Assembly (NCBI RefSeq): GCF_001613305.1
Contig: NZ_BDCC01000012.1
Span: forward strand, 470,589-534,588
Length of the DNA: 64,000 nucleotides
Origin: Nocardia vaccinii NBRC 15922
Lineage (GTDB): Bacteria; Actinomycetota; Actinomycetes; Mycobacteriales; Mycobacteriaceae
Direction: 5' to 3'
The notes beneath the pieces were generated by a model, which did not search any database, had not been told where the DNA came from, and was given only the letters and a program-made list of their open reading frames with translations. This document shows positions 44,370 through 55,303 of this stretch, piece after piece; position 1 is the first letter of the stretch, and each line of letters begins with the position of its first letter. The position numbers and the translations under genes are program-made.

Positions 44370-45218
44370 TCAGGGCGCGACGATGGCCTCGTACGAATCC
44401 GGGCGACGGTCCCGGTAGAACTGCCAGTCCCCGCGCACCTCCCGCAGCACGTCCAGGTCCAACTCGCGGATCACGAGTTCCTCGGTTCCGGTGGAAGCGA
44501 CCGCGCCGACGTAGTTGCCGCGCGGATCAACGAAATACGAACTGCCGTAGAAGGTCACCGCCGCCTCGCCGAATTCGTCGCTCTCCGTGCCGATTCGGTT
44601 GTTGGCCGCGATGTAGTACTGGTTCGCGGCCGCGGCGGCGGGCTGCTCGAGCTCCCAGAGCCGGTTGGACAGGCCGGGTTTGGTGGCCGAGGGGTTGAAC
44701 ACCAACTCCGCGCCGGCCAGCCCCAGCGCTCGCCAACCCTCGGGAAAATGACGGTCGTAGCAGATGTAGACCCCGATGCGGCCGACCGCGGTGTCGAAGA
44801 CAGGGTAGCCGAGGTTGCCGGGCCGGAAATAGAACTTCTCCCAGAAGCCGGGCAGGTGCGGGATGTGATGCTTGCGGTACTTGCCCAGGTAGCTGCCGTC
44901 CGCATCGATCACCGCGGCGGTGTTGTACAGCACCCCTGGCTGCTCCTGCTCGTAGACCGGAAGGATGACGACCATGTTGTGCCTGCGGGCCAGTTCGGCG
45001 AATCGCGCCGTGGTCGGGCCGGGCACCGATTCGGCGTACTCGTAATACTTCCTGTCCTGAACATTTCCGAAGTAAGGCCCGTAGAACAATTCCTGGAAGC
45101 AGATCACCTGCACGCCCTCGACCGCGGCCTGCTCGACGAACTTCTCGTGCTTGGCCAGCATGGATTCCCTGTCCCCGGTCCAGGTGGCCTGGGTGATGGC
45201 CGCCTTGATCGTCGTCAT
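44370..45218 (-). CDS. Nitrilase-superfamily amidohydrolase, beta-ureidopropionase-like
   Basis: A 282-residue nitrilase-fold enzyme expected to hydrolyse the N-carbamoyl amino acid made by the hydantoinase, giving ammonia, carbon dioxide and an amino acid. The Glu-Lys-Cys triad is visible in CFQELFYGPYF, LGKYRKHHIPH and VYICYDRHFPEG. AAGGAG precedes the ATG at 45218. The upstream gap 45220-45300 is AT-rich and likely holds the operon promoter, but no clear operator is seen. Confidence 0.92.
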   Translation of the reverse strand: MTTIKAAITQATWTGDRESMLAKHEKFVEQAAVEGVQVICFQELFYGPYFGNVQDRKYYEYAESVPGPTTARFAELARRHNMVVILPVYEQEQPGVLYNTAAVIDADGSYLGKYRKHHIPHLPGFWEKFYFRPGNLGYPVFDTAVGRIGVYICYDRHFPEGWRALGLAGAELVFNPSATKPGLSNRLWELEQPAAAAANQYYIAANNRIGTESDEFGEAAVTFYGSSYFVDPRGNYVGAVASTGTEELVIRELDLDVLREVRGDWQFYRDRRPDSYEAIVAP

Positions 45219-45353
45219 CGAGGTTCTCCTTCCCGAATTCTTCAATTATTATCGAATATAAACATTTCCTGAATATTTCGATGAATGCAGGAATTGTAAA
45301 CCTGCCGCCTCGGCGACCAGGCGGAAACGCGAAGAATCCCGCCGCCAGGAACG

Positions 45354-45394
45354 CCGGAAGGCCGGCCCCGACACGGTGCGGGCCGGCCTTCCGG
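45354..45394 (-). terminator. Hairpin behind the DoxX gene
   Basis: A perfect 15-bp stem (45354-45368 with 45380-45394, 11-base loop), 44 bases past the stop at 45438 on the minus strand. There is no U-run. It probably ends the DoxX transcript before the nitrilase promoter. Confidence 0.6.
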
Positions 45395-45437
45395 ACGGCG
45401 AATCGCGGGACGGCGATCGCCGGGACAGCGTTACGGA

Positions 45438-46343
45438 TCAGTGGCGTATGCCGTGGAACGGGTTGCCGCCGTGCAGGTAGAACCAGGCGCCCGCGGCGGC
45501 CGCCAGCGCGAGGACGAGAACCACGAAGGAACCGTAGCTGGGGCGGGTGGCCCAGCCACGGCCGCGGTCGAAGGACAGGCGGCCGGGGCCGGTGAGGATC
45601 ACCGCGGCGGCCAAACCCGCGAGGATCGACTCCAATTCGACTGTCTTGTACTGGAATCCGCTGGACATGCCCTGTTTCCAGAGCCAGGCGTCGCTGATCG
45701 AGGCCAGCACCGCGCCCGCGGCCAGGGGTGTGGCCAGGCCCAGGATGATCAGGATGCCGCCGCCGACCTCGGCGACGGTGAGCATCGAGGCGGACAGTTC
45801 GACATGCTTCCAGCCGCCCGAGGACAGCATCTCACGGGTGCCGCTCAGGCCCGGTCCGTGGAACCATCCGGCCAGCTTCTGCAGGCCGTGGTAGAGGAAG
45901 GTCAGACCGATGACCAGACGCAGCACCAGCAGGCCCAGATCCTGGGTGCCGCGACGAGTGTCGGTGCGGGCGAGGCGTTTACGCGGGGTGATGCCGTCAC
46001 CGCTCGGGGCGGGCGGGATGGTGGCGAAAGAGTAGGTCGAGGCGGTGGATTCGCGCTCCGGCGCGTCGGCGTCCCCGGCGGGGTGTTCGCTTCCGACCGT
46101 TTCGTACCTGCCGATTCCGACGGATTCGTACTGGCCGGTGGTGTACGGCGCGGCGGACGAGCCGCCCGTGGCGGGAACATCGGGATCGAGGCCGAGTTCG
46201 TCCTCGGTGCGCGGGACATCGGAGCCGGAAGTGGATTTCACCGTGGGGAACTCCCCGGTGGGCCCGTCGTAAGGACTGCCCGCCGGCGCCCCGGAGTGCC
46301 CGGGAGTGTTCGACTCGGATGATGCATGCGGCTTGTCGGTCAC
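45438..46343 (-). CDS. DoxX-family membrane protein with long disordered N-terminus
   Basis: A 301-residue protein. The first 130 residues are Pro/Ser/Gly/Thr-rich and probably disordered in the cytoplasm. Then comes a four-span DoxX domain (LGLLVLRLVIGLTFLYHGLQ, KLAGWF, VAEVGGGILIILGLATPLAA, AVILTGPGRLSFD, FVVLVLALAAAAGAWF). It corresponds in position to Rv3005c, described as part of a membrane oxidoreductase complex linked to superoxide detoxification and thiol homeostasis. The start is GTG 46343. It is divergent from the lppZ-like gene. Confidence 0.88.
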   Translation of the reverse strand: MTDKPHASSESNTPGHSGAPAGSPYDGPTGEFPTVKSTSGSDVPRTEDELGLDPDVPATGGSSAAPYTTGQYESVGIGRYETVGSEHPAGDADAPERESTASTYSFATIPPAPSGDGITPRKRLARTDTRRGTQDLGLLVLRLVIGLTFLYHGLQKLAGWFHGPGLSGTREMLSSGGWKHVELSASMLTVAEVGGGILIILGLATPLAAGAVLASISDAWLWKQGMSSGFQYKTVELESILAGLAAAVILTGPGRLSFDRGRGWATRPSYGSFVVLVLALAAAAGAWFYLHGGNPFHGIRH

Positions 46344-46466
46344 CCGTGCAGACTATGTCGACGCCGGGATCCGCGCTTCGTCTCCGTGCGGCGTGTCCGC
46401 GCCACGCGGGCCGGTCAGGTCACCCCCTGCGAGCATGCACCGCGGTATTTCCGTAACGTCTGACCC

Positions 46467-47600
46467 ATGAGTGTGGTTGTCGCGGGCCGTATCGCTGTGA
46501 GCTTGGCTGTCACCGCCGGTCTGCTGGCCGGATGCGCCGGCTTCGACGATTCCGCGTCCAAACCGTTCACCCCCGCGCCCAGCATCAGCCCCGAGGGATC
46601 GGGACCGACCACCACGCCCTCGACCAAGCCGTCCACGCCCAAACGCGCCGCCGGGCCGTGCGTCGACCCCGATCCGAGCGTCGTGGTGTCCTGCCTGGAC
46701 ACCACCGGCGGCCTCGCGGTGCTGCCCGACGGGCAGCAGGCGCTGGTGACCGAGCGCGTCACCGGCCGGGTCCTGAAGGTGGTCAACGTGGACGCCAGCG
46801 AGGTGCCGCCGAGCCCGACCGAGGTGGCGAAACTCGATGTCGACGCCGCCGGTGACGGCGGTCTCACCGCTGTCGCGTTGTCGCCGACCTACGACGAGGA
46901 CGGGCTGATGTACGCGTACATCACCACCTCGAGCGACAACCGCATCGTGCGCATCGGCGCGGGTGGCGTTCCGAAACCGATCCTGACCGGAATTCCCAAG
47001 GGCACCACCGGAAATCGCGGAGCCATCGACTTCGTCTCGGCCACCAGGATGGTGGTGGAGACCGGTAACGCCGGTGATCCGGGCGCGGCCGGGAATCCGA
47101 ATTCGCTGGCGGGCAAGGTGTTCACGATCGACAACCCGGCGCCCGGCGGCGCGAATCCGAAGATCCTCGCCTCGGGCATCGGCGCGGCCGGTGGCGTCTG
47201 CCCGGATCACAAGGACACCATCTGGTTCACCGATCGCACCGCGACCGAGGACCGGTTGCAGCGGGTGGACAGCAACGGCACGGTGAGCACCGGGTGGACC
47301 TGGCCGGACCGGCCGGGAGTCGGCGGATGCGCGGCCGCCGTCGACGGCGTCGCGGTATCGCTGGCCGGGGGCAAGGCGCTGGCCTTCGCCAACGCCGACC
47401 AGAACACCCACGCCATCACCACCCAGCCGACCATGGTCGCGCAGAACAAGTACGGCGAGCTGAACGGCGCGTCACTGGCTCCGGACGGCTACGTCTGGGT
47501 TGACACCGTGAACAAGCCGTCCGCGGCCGGACCGCTGGACGAGCGCGTCGTGCGGATTCCGCCCCCGAAGGGCGGCTCGGGCAACGGCTCGCCGGACTAG
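46467..47600 (+). CDS. lppZ: LppZ-like lipoprotein, PQQ-dependent sugar dehydrogenase fold
   Basis: A 377-residue lipoprotein: signal peptide with lipobox LLAGC, a Pro/Thr/Ser-rich linker to about residue 60, then a six-bladed-propeller glucose/sorbosone-dehydrogenase-like domain (GGLAVLPDGQQALVTERVTG, LTAVALSPTYDEDGLMYAYI, VVETGNAGDPGAAGNPNSLA, GKVFTID). It matches Rv3006 (LppZ) by position next to DoxX. Whether it binds PQQ is unknown. Location: anchored outside the membrane. Confidence 0.87.
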   Translation: MSVVVAGRIAVSLAVTAGLLAGCAGFDDSASKPFTPAPSISPEGSGPTTTPSTKPSTPKRAAGPCVDPDPSVVVSCLDTTGGLAVLPDGQQALVTERVTGRVLKVVNVDASEVPPSPTEVAKLDVDAAGDGGLTAVALSPTYDEDGLMYAYITTSSDNRIVRIGAGGVPKPILTGIPKGTTGNRGAIDFVSATRMVVETGNAGDPGAAGNPNSLAGKVFTIDNPAPGGANPKILASGIGAAGGVCPDHKDTIWFTDRTATEDRLQRVDSNGTVSTGWTWPDRPGVGGCAAAVDGVAVSLAGGKALAFANADQNTHAITTQPTMVAQNKYGELNGASLAPDGYVWVDTVNKPSAAGPLDERVVRIPPPKGGSGNGSPD

Positions 47601-47717
47601 CGAGAGTCCGCGCGGGCAGCCCCGCACGATCTGCGGGGAGGTGTTCCCGGCGTCATCGGCGCATTCGAACCGGCTCGGCGCGAGGCCGCTCGCCGGCTCG
47701 ATCGGCTGAGGATCGCG

Positions 47718-49232
47718 CTATCCGGCGACGCCGCAGGCCGCCAGCACCAGCTCGCGCACGCGGGCGGCGTCGGCCTGGCCGCGGGTGGCCTTCATGACAT
47801 CGCCGACGACCTTGCCCGCGGCCTGCACCTTGCCCGAACGGATCTTCTCGGCGATATCCGGATTGGCCGCCAGGGCCTTGTCGACCTCGGCCTGCAGAGC
47901 CGAATCGTCGGACACCATGCCCAGGCCCTTGGCCTCGACGATCGCACCCGGCTCGCCCTCCCCGGCGAGTACGAAATCGACGACCTGCTTGGCGACCTTG
48001 CTGTTGATGGTCTTTGCGTCGACCAGGGCGACGACCTCGGCGACCTGCCGCGGGGTGATGGGCAGCTCCTCGAGCGCCACGTCGCGATCCTTGGCCCGCT
48101 CGGTGAGGTAGTTGACCCACCAGGCGCGGGCGGCGTCGACCGAGGCGCCCGCGTCGACGGTCGCGATGATCAGGTCCAGCGCACCGGCGTTGATCAGATC
48201 GCGGAACACCTCGTCGGGCAGGCCCCATTCGGCCTGGATGCGGGCGCGGCGCAGCCACGGGTACTCGGGGATGGTGGCGCGCAACTCCTCGACCCAGGCC
48301 GCGTCGGGGGCGACGGGCTCGAGATCCGGCTCGGGGAAGTAGCGGTAGTCCTCGGCGGTCTCCTTGGGGCGGCCGGGCGAGGTGGTGCCGTCGGTCTCGT
48401 GGAAGTGCCTGGTCTCCATGAGAATCGAGCCGCCGGAGGCGAGTATCGCGGCCTGACGGCGCATCTCGAACCGGACCGCGACCTCGACGCTGCGCAGCGA
48501 GTTCACGTTCTTGGTCTCGGTGCGGGTGCCGAACTCCTTGGCGCCCTTGGGCATCAGCGAGACGTTGGCATCGCAACGCAGCGAGCCCTGCTCCATCTTC
48601 ACGTCCGAGACGCCGAGCGACTTCAGCACTTCGCGCAGCGCCGTGACGTAGGCGCGGGCCACCTCGGGCGCGCGCTCCCCCGCCCCGGCGACCGGCTTGG
48701 TGACGATCTCGATCAGCGGCACGCCCGCGCGGTTGTAGTCCAGCAGGGAGTGGCTCGCGCCGTGGATGCGGCCGGTGGCGCCGCCCACGTGCAGCGATTT
48801 ACCCGTGTCCTCCTCCATGTGGGCGCGCTCGATCTCGACCCGGAAGGTGGAGCCGTCGTCCAGCACGATGTCCAGGTAGCCGTCGGTGGCGATCGGCTCG
48901 TCGTACTGGCTGATCTGGTAGTTCTTGGGCTGATCGGGATAGAAGTAGTTCTTGCGCGCGAACCGGCCCCACGGGGTGATCGAGCAGTTCAGCGCGAGGC
49001 CGATGCGGATGGCCGATTCGACGGCCTTCTCGTTCACCACCGGAAGCGCGCCGGGCAGGCCCAGACAGACCGGGCAGACCTGAGTGTTCGGCTCGGCTCC
49101 GAAGGTCGTCGGGCAGCCGCAGAACATCTTCGTCGCGGTGCCCAGCTCGACATGCACCTCCATGCCCAGCACCGGCTCGAACCGGTCGACGACATCGGCA
49201 TAGTCCATCAAGTCCACCGTGGGTGCAGTCAT
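47718..49232 (-). CDS. gatB: Aspartyl/glutamyl-tRNA(Asn/Gln) amidotransferase subunit B
   Basis: The 504-residue B subunit of GatCAB, which converts Glu-tRNA(Gln) and Asp-tRNA(Asn) to the amidated forms. It begins [20 protein letters not shown], has the zinc cysteines in CGCPTTFG and CPVCLGLPG, then [34 protein letters not shown], and the C-terminal helical YqeY-like tail ([34 protein letters not shown]). ATG 49232 or GTG 49238 may start it, and no Shine-Dalgarno is seen. gatC and gatA are not adjacent upstream. Confidence 0.96.
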   Translation of the reverse strand: MTAPTVDLMDYADVVDRFEPVLGMEVHVELGTATKMFCGCPTTFGAEPNTQVCPVCLGLPGALPVVNEKAVESAIRIGLALNCSITPWGRFARKNYFYPDQPKNYQISQYDEPIATDGYLDIVLDDGSTFRVEIERAHMEEDTGKSLHVGGATGRIHGASHSLLDYNRAGVPLIEIVTKPVAGAGERAPEVARAYVTALREVLKSLGVSDVKMEQGSLRCDANVSLMPKGAKEFGTRTETKNVNSLRSVEVAVRFEMRRQAAILASGGSILMETRHFHETDGTTSPGRPKETAEDYRYFPEPDLEPVAPDAAWVEELRATIPEYPWLRRARIQAEWGLPDEVFRDLINAGALDLIIATVDAGASVDAARAWWVNYLTERAKDRDVALEELPITPRQVAEVVALVDAKTINSKVAKQVVDFVLAGEGEPGAIVEAKGLGMVSDDSALQAEVDKALAANPDIAEKIRSGKVQAAGKVVGDVMKATRGQADAARVRELVLAACGVAG

Positions 49233-49395
49233 GTCCACAGTTTAAGGAAAGCTCCGACACCGTCGAGCCCCCGCACCCCGTCGAGATGTCCGCACCCGTT
49301 CCAGAACCTGGAAAGGGTGCATCTGTCCCGGTGGGGTGTGAGAAAGGCTCTCACCCGCCCCGAGCGCGGGTGAGAGCTCCCCTCCGATACACCGA

Positions 49396-51884
49396 TCAAT
49401 CTGCCGCGATGGCCTCGATGATCGGCATGCGGGCCGCACGCAGCGCGGGCGGGATGGCACCCAGTAACGCGAGAACCATTGCGGCCGAGGCGTATACGAG
49501 CAGCATCGGGCTCGGAGAATAGGCCACCGGGATGGTCATGGCTCGTCCGAACGCGATATCGGCGAGGTACTGGACCGCGGCGCCGATGGCCAGCCCGAGC
49601 ACCGCGCCGGTCAGCCCGATTCCGGCGGCCTCGGTGAGCACCGCGCGCAGCATGAATCGGCGGCTGGTGCCCATGGCGCGCAGGACGCCCAGTTCACGCC
49701 TTCGCTCCAGAACCGAGAGCATCAGCGTGTTCAGCAGGGCGATCGTCGAGACCAGCACCACGATCCACAGGATCGATCCGGACAGCGACGTGCCCTGTCT
49801 CACCCCGCCGGACACCGCCGCCACCGCACCCGAACCGGTGTCCACCGCCAGCCCCGGCGGCACGTTCCGGCGCAGCAGGTCGAGTTCGGCCGCGGGGTTC
49901 ACACCGGGGGCGTAACTGATGCCCAGAATGGTCTCTCCGGGCCGCTCATACCACTGCCGCAACATGTCCAGATCCAGCAGCACCGTCCCGGTGATCGCCG
50001 AGAAGTACGGAATCACCTGCAGCACATGGATTTCGTGGATACCGGTCGGGGTCGGCAGATCCAGTTCGGATCCCTCGTGCACGCCCAACTGCCGCGCCAC
50101 GTCCCCCGATACGACCACGCCCTCGCCGCGCGCCATCCGGTCCTGCACACCCGGCCGGAGCTCGGCTATCGGCCCGGCCGGGACACCGCGCTCATAGGCC
50201 TGCAACATCACCTGGCCACGGCCCAGCGTCGCGAAGGCCATTTGAGCCGAACCCGCGTCGGCCACCCCCGGCAGCGCCCGGATCCGGGCCTTCAGATCCG
50301 ACGGCAGCAGCGGCCCGGTCGGGAACTCCGCCAGCGAGGACGTGCTGACGTAGGCGTCCCGGCGCGCGAGGTCGGCGAAGGTGGCCGTCGCCGAATCGAC
50401 CAGGTTGTGCGACGCGCCGCCCATGGCGACCACCGCGGTCACACCGATCATCACGGTCATGGTGGTGGCCCAGACGCGGCGTGGCGCACGCTCGAGCGTG
50501 GTGGCGCCCAACGCCCCGGGCGCACCGAACACACGCGCGACCATCGCCGCGGACCGCACGATCGGCTCCGTCGCCGCGAAGCACAGCACCACCGCCGCGC
50601 TGATGGACAGCGAGATGGCCGCCAGGGACAACCGGCCGATATCCGCGTGCGCGATCAGGATCGCCGCGGTGACCATCACGCCGCCGAGAAGTACCGCGCC
50701 CCAACGCAACAGCGGGTTCACCGCATCGGATTTCGACACTCCCACCGGCGCCAGCGCCTCGATCGGCTGCACCTTGTAGATCTGCCGGGCCGCGATCGCG
50801 GCCGCGGCGGTGCTGGCCAGCACACATGCCGCGATCGCGATCGGGATCGCATAGCCGGGCACCAGGTATTCGATGTGCGCCTGCACCGAGGCCGTCATCG
50901 CCGAGGGAACCTGGTGAATCGCGTTGCGCCCCATCAATATTCCGACCATCGCGCCGCTTCCGCCGCCGATCAGGCCGAGCAGCGCGGCCTCGGCGATCAG
51001 GTCGCGCACCATCGGCGCACGCCGCCCGCCGATGGCCCGCAGCAGCGACAACACCGGACGGCGTTGCGCCACAGCCATACTCATCGCGTTGTAGATCAGA
51101 AATCCCGAAACGATCAGCGCGGCGGCCGAGGCCATCGTGGTCGAATAGCGCACCAGCTGGATCGCCCCGCCCGCCTGCGCGGTGCGCAGACTCGGATCGG
51201 CCACCACCGCGCGGCCGTTCACCACCGCGGTGAGCGTCGAACGCAATCGCCCCACATCGGTTTTCGGCGCGGGCACGATCTGGATCGAATCGAGTTGTCC
51301 GGACCGGCCGAGGATCCGCTCGGCCACCGGCAGTGCCGCCACGACGATCCGACCACCGTTGAGCTGCCCGGACGTGCGGTCGTCCAGTACGCCCGCCACC
51401 GTCACCCTGGTCGCGCCGAGGGCGAACCGCTCCCCCTCGTGTCGGCCGAGGCCCGCGCCGACCAGCACTCCGTCCGGTACCGAGAGCAGTTTCACCGCCT
51501 GCGAGCTCATCGGCCCGGCGAGCGCACTGCCCAGCGCGGATACGCTCGCATCGGCCCCGATCAGCAGCGTGCGGTCCGCGCCGGCGCCGACCCTGGACCG
51601 CACCATCGGCACGGCCGCCGAGACTCCGGGCACCGCCTGGATCCGCGGCAGCAGATTCCGGTCGAACCCGCCGTCGGTGATGCCGGAGATCTCCAGTGCC
51701 GCTTTACCTCCCAGCGCCCTGGTGAGTTTGTCGACCGAACCGGTGACCGAGCCGGAGATGCTCAACACCGAGACCAGCAGCCCGGCCGAGACGGCCATCA
51801 CGGCCATCGCCATCAGGGTGCGGCCGCGATGTGCGAGCAGTTCACCGATATTGAACAGCCGCAGGCGATCCCACGCGGCGATGA

Positions 51885-51888
<4 letters not shown>
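49396..51888 (-). CDS. FtsX/MacB-type ABC transporter permease, two-module
   Basis: An 830-residue permease with two FtsX-like modules. Each has a first span (LMAMAVMAVSAGLLVSVLSI and VWATTMTVMIGVTAVVAMGG), a large extracytoplasmic domain and three further spans. The module ends show YNAMSMAVAQRRPVLSLLRAIGG and LMLSVLERRRELGVLRAMGT, both coupling-helix-like motifs. The ATG at 51888 overlaps the ATPase stop as ATGA. Such exporters move lipids, lipoproteins or antibiotics, or act as mechanotransducers. Substrate unknown. Confidence 0.9.
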
Positions 51889-52610
<722 letters not shown>

Positions 52611-52670
52611 CGGTGTTCCCCTCCTCGTCTCGGCCCGCTCACCGGGCACTGTCTCCGGTTGTGGTGCGTA

Positions 52671-52991
52671 TCAGCGCACGAGCGCCTCGGACGCACGCCA
52701 CCGGCGTACGTCCTGGGCGTCGAGCACGGCGCGCAGCACCGGCTGTTCCGCGGCCAGCTCGAGATACGCCTCGGCGGCCGACTGTCCTTGCAGCAACGCC
52801 AGGTCGAGCTTGACGTGCAGGTGGTTGTCCCAGCGGTACTGCAGCGCGGCAAGCACACCGGCGGGTCCGCCGAACAGCCGCTCGACGTCCGGAAGTCCTT
52901 GCAGCAAGCCAGGATTCACCGGATCGGCGGCCGCTCGGGTCAGCACCACATCCAGAATTTCGGTACGGGCGTGCAAATCTTGCCAGGTCAT
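52671..52991 (-). CDS. Conserved hypothetical protein at the head of the ABC operon
   Basis: A 106-residue soluble, mostly helical protein (TWQDLHARTEILDVVLTRAA, then PDVERLFGGPAGVLAALQYR and WDNHLHVKLDLALLQGQSAA). There is no signal peptide or membrane span. GGAAGG about ten bases before ATG 52991 supports that start over GTG 53000. It is the first gene after the divergent two-component system, and its stop lies 61 bases before the ATPase start. It may modulate the transporter. No family is recognised. Confidence 0.75.
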   Translation of the reverse strand: MTWQDLHARTEILDVVLTRAAADPVNPGLLQGLPDVERLFGGPAGVLAALQYRWDNHLHVKLDLALLQGQSAAEAYLELAAEQPVLRAVLDAQDVRRWRASEALVR

Positions 52992-53097
52992 GGCGCTCAC
53001 CCCTTCCCACTTGCGCCCGGCATCGGTCCGCCGAACGCTGTGGTGTCGACGCTACGGACGCGACCTCGGCGAATCGTCGTGCCGAGGGCGTGAGTTG

Positions 53098-53119
53098 GGC
53101 TCCTACCCCGGTAGGAGCC
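53098..53119. promoter_or_regulatory. Perfect palindrome between the ABC operon and the two-component genes
   Basis: GGCTCCTACC-CC-GGTAGGAGCC, 10-bp arms with a two-base centre, about 107 bases before the small ABC-operon gene and 56 before the kinase. It is the likely site of the NarL-type regulator. Confidence 0.75.
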
Positions 53120-53174
53120 GGCCCCCGCTCCAGGAACGATGATCGGTGTCACACCGACTGGCTAGCCTTGGTGC

Positions 53175-54539
53175 ATGGAGGTGCTGCGGATCGTCGTGCT
53201 GACCGCCGCCGCGGTTCTGCTGGCCGCGGTGCTCTGGCGTGCCGTGGTCGGATGGCGCTACGCGCGCCAGCGGATCGTGGAGTTCTGGCACGACCCGCGC
53301 GGCACATTCGACCAGCACATGGCCGAGCTCCCGTTCGACTACCCGCCGGCGGTGATCCTCACCGCCGATCTGGCTCTGTCGATCGCCGCGGTGACCGCGG
53401 TGATCCAGCGGCACGCCTACTTCCCGACCGCCCTGCCCATCCTGGCGCTGCTCCTGGTCACCTTCGCGTTCCCGATCCTGACCATCTTCGGCGTCCCGCC
53501 ACGGCCGGGACCGCTGTGCGCCGTCGGGCTGATCGCGCAGGGCATATTCCTGTTGCAGCCGGTGACGCTGGACGCCTCGCCGTTCGTGCTGGTGGTCGTC
53601 GCCGGCGAGGTCGCGGCCATCGCCAGCAAGCGGATCAGCCTGCCATTCGCCGTGATCGCGTTGCTGGAGCTGCTGCTGTTCCACCTCGTCGGCCCCGGCA
53701 TCGACTCACTGCCCAACTATGTCATCGGGGTCGTGCTGGGCACCCTGGTCGGGCTGATGATGCAGTACCAGCGGATGTATCTGTACCAGGAACGCGAGAA
53801 TCAGGAGATCCGCGCCGCCCGCGCCGCCGACGACGAACGCCGCCGGATCGCCCGGGAGGTGCACGACGTGATCGCGCATTCGCTGAGCGTGACCCTGCTG
53901 CACCTCACCGCGGCCCGCCATGCGCTGCAGACCGATCGCGACGTCGAGGAGGCGATCGACGCGCTCACCGACGCCGAACGGCTGGGCCGTCAGGCCATGG
54001 CCGACATCCGGCACACCGTGGGCCTGCTCGATCAGCGTCCGTCCAGCCTGACCCCCGAACCGGGGATGGACGACATCCCCGCGCTGGTCGAGGATTTCGT
54101 GGGCGCGGGTCTGGACGTGGACTACTCGCTGTCCGGGGATGTCACGACCGTCTCGGCGACGACGGGCTTGGCGTTGTTCCGGATCAGCCAGGAATCGCTG
54201 GCCAATATCGCCAAACACGCCCCCGATGCCGCGGCCACCCTGCGCATCGAGGTCACCGGCACGCAGGTCACCGCGGTCGTTACCAACACCCTCGCGGGTC
54301 CGGTCCCCGCTCGGCGCGGCCGAGGCATGGGCATTTCCGGTATGCGGCAGCGCGCCACACTCATCGGCGGCAGCCTGACCGCCGGACCCAGCGCCGGGCG
54401 GTGGGAGGTGCGCGCCGGATTCCCGATCGCCGACACCTCGCCGGGCCCGACGTGTCCGGTCTCGGGATCGGAGGACCATCTGCGGCCCGTGCGCGACGCG
54501 TTCACCGCTCTGACCCGCAAACTCCAGGAGGGTATGTGA
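53175..54539 (+). CDS. Sensor histidine kinase, NarL/HisKA_3 type
   Basis: A 454-residue membrane kinase with about six hydrophobic spans over residues 1-195, no large external domain, a short coiled linker (QERENQEIRAARAADDERRR), the HisKA_3 box RIAREVHDVIAHSLSV with phospho-acceptor His230, and an HATPase_c domain (ISQESLANIAKHAPDAA, then GRGMGISGMRQRATLIGG). The intramembrane sensor layout suggests detection of membrane or envelope stress. There is no ribosome binding site. TAGCCT lies six bases before the ATG, so the mRNA may be leaderless. Its stop overlaps the regulator start (GTGA). Confidence 0.92.
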   Translation: MEVLRIVVLTAAAVLLAAVLWRAVVGWRYARQRIVEFWHDPRGTFDQHMAELPFDYPPAVILTADLALSIAAVTAVIQRHAYFPTALPILALLLVTFAFPILTIFGVPPRPGPLCAVGLIAQGIFLLQPVTLDASPFVLVVVAGEVAAIASKRISLPFAVIALLELLLFHLVGPGIDSLPNYVIGVVLGTLVGLMMQYQRMYLYQERENQEIRAARAADDERRRIAREVHDVIAHSLSVTLLHLTAARHALQTDRDVEEAIDALTDAERLGRQAMADIRHTVGLLDQRPSSLTPEPGMDDIPALVEDFVGAGLDVDYSLSGDVTTVSATTGLALFRISQESLANIAKHAPDAAATLRIEVTGTQVTAVVTNTLAGPVPARRGRGMGISGMRQRATLIGGSLTAGPSAGRWEVRAGFPIADTSPGPTCPVSGSEDHLRPVRDAFTALTRKLQEGM

Positions 54540-55231
54540 TTCCGGGTACTTCGCCGTCCGAGGAGAACGCGCTCGGCGTTCTCGTCGTGGACGACCAGGA
54601 GTTGGTGCGCGGCGGTCTGCGCCGGATCCTGCGCCGCCGCGACGGTTTCCTGGTGAGCGAATGCGCCGACGGCGACGAGGTCCCGGCCGCGCTCGCCACG
54701 CAGCCCGTCGACGTGGTGCTGATGGACCTGCGAATGAAGCGCGTCGGCGGTATCGACGCCACCCGAATCCTGCGCTCGCGCACCGAAGCGCCGCCCGTTC
54801 TGGTGCTGACCACCTTCGACGATGATCAACTGCTCTCCGGCGCACTGCGCGTGGGCGCCGCCGGATTCATCCTCAAGGACTCCCCCGCCGAGGATCTGAT
54901 CCGCGCGGTGCGCACGGTCGCGGCCGGCGGATCCTGGCTCGATCCCTCGGTAACCGGGCGAGTGCTGTCGGCATATCGCACCGTCGCGCCGACTCCGGCG
55001 AAGGCTCGCTCCGGCCTGGACGAGCTGACCGCTCGCGAGTACGAGGTTCTGCAGCGAATCGGGCGCGGGCGGGTGAACACCGAGATCGCCGCGGAGTTGG
55101 GCATCTCGGAGGTCACGGTAAAGAGCCACGTCGGACATATTTTCGGAAAGCTCGGGTTACGGGATCGCGCCGCCGCGATCGTGTTCGCGTTTGACCACGG
55201 AGTAGTCGCACCTGGAGAATCGTCGGCGTAA
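54536..55231 (+). CDS. NarL/LuxR-type response regulator
   Basis: A 231-residue regulator: receiver domain with acidic pair VVDDQE, phospho-acceptor Asp64 in VLMDLRMKRVGG, TTFDDD and the Lys in FILKDSPAED, then a LuxR helix-turn-helix (LTAREYEVLQRIGRG, then NTEIAAELGISEVTVKSHVG). The GTG at 54536 overlaps the kinase stop, with AGGAGG upstream. It probably binds the palindrome at 53098 to control both divergent operons. Confidence 0.93.
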   Translation: MIPGTSPSEENALGVLVVDDQELVRGGLRRILRRRDGFLVSECADGDEVPAALATQPVDVVLMDLRMKRVGGIDATRILRSRTEAPPVLVLTTFDDDQLLSGALRVGAAGFILKDSPAEDLIRAVRTVAAGGSWLDPSVTGRVLSAYRTVAPTPAKARSGLDELTAREYEVLQRIGRGRVNTEIAAELGISEVTVKSHVGHIFGKLGLRDRAAAIVFAFDHGVVAPGESSA

Positions 55232-55303
55232 ACGGGGCAGGCAACCCCGGTGGGACAGCCGGGCACGGGTGTCGCACCCTGCCCAGGGACGGAGGTTTCA
55301 CCG

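Noticed and set aside
45266..45293. TTCCTG/CAGGAA inverted repeat upstream of the amidase
   Set aside because: Only six-base arms with a 16-base spacer in AT-rich DNA, too weak to call an operator.
53090..54535. Long in-frame extension upstream of the response regulator
   Set aside because: It overlaps the histidine kinase in another phase. The regulator starts at GTG 54536 with AGGAGG upstream.
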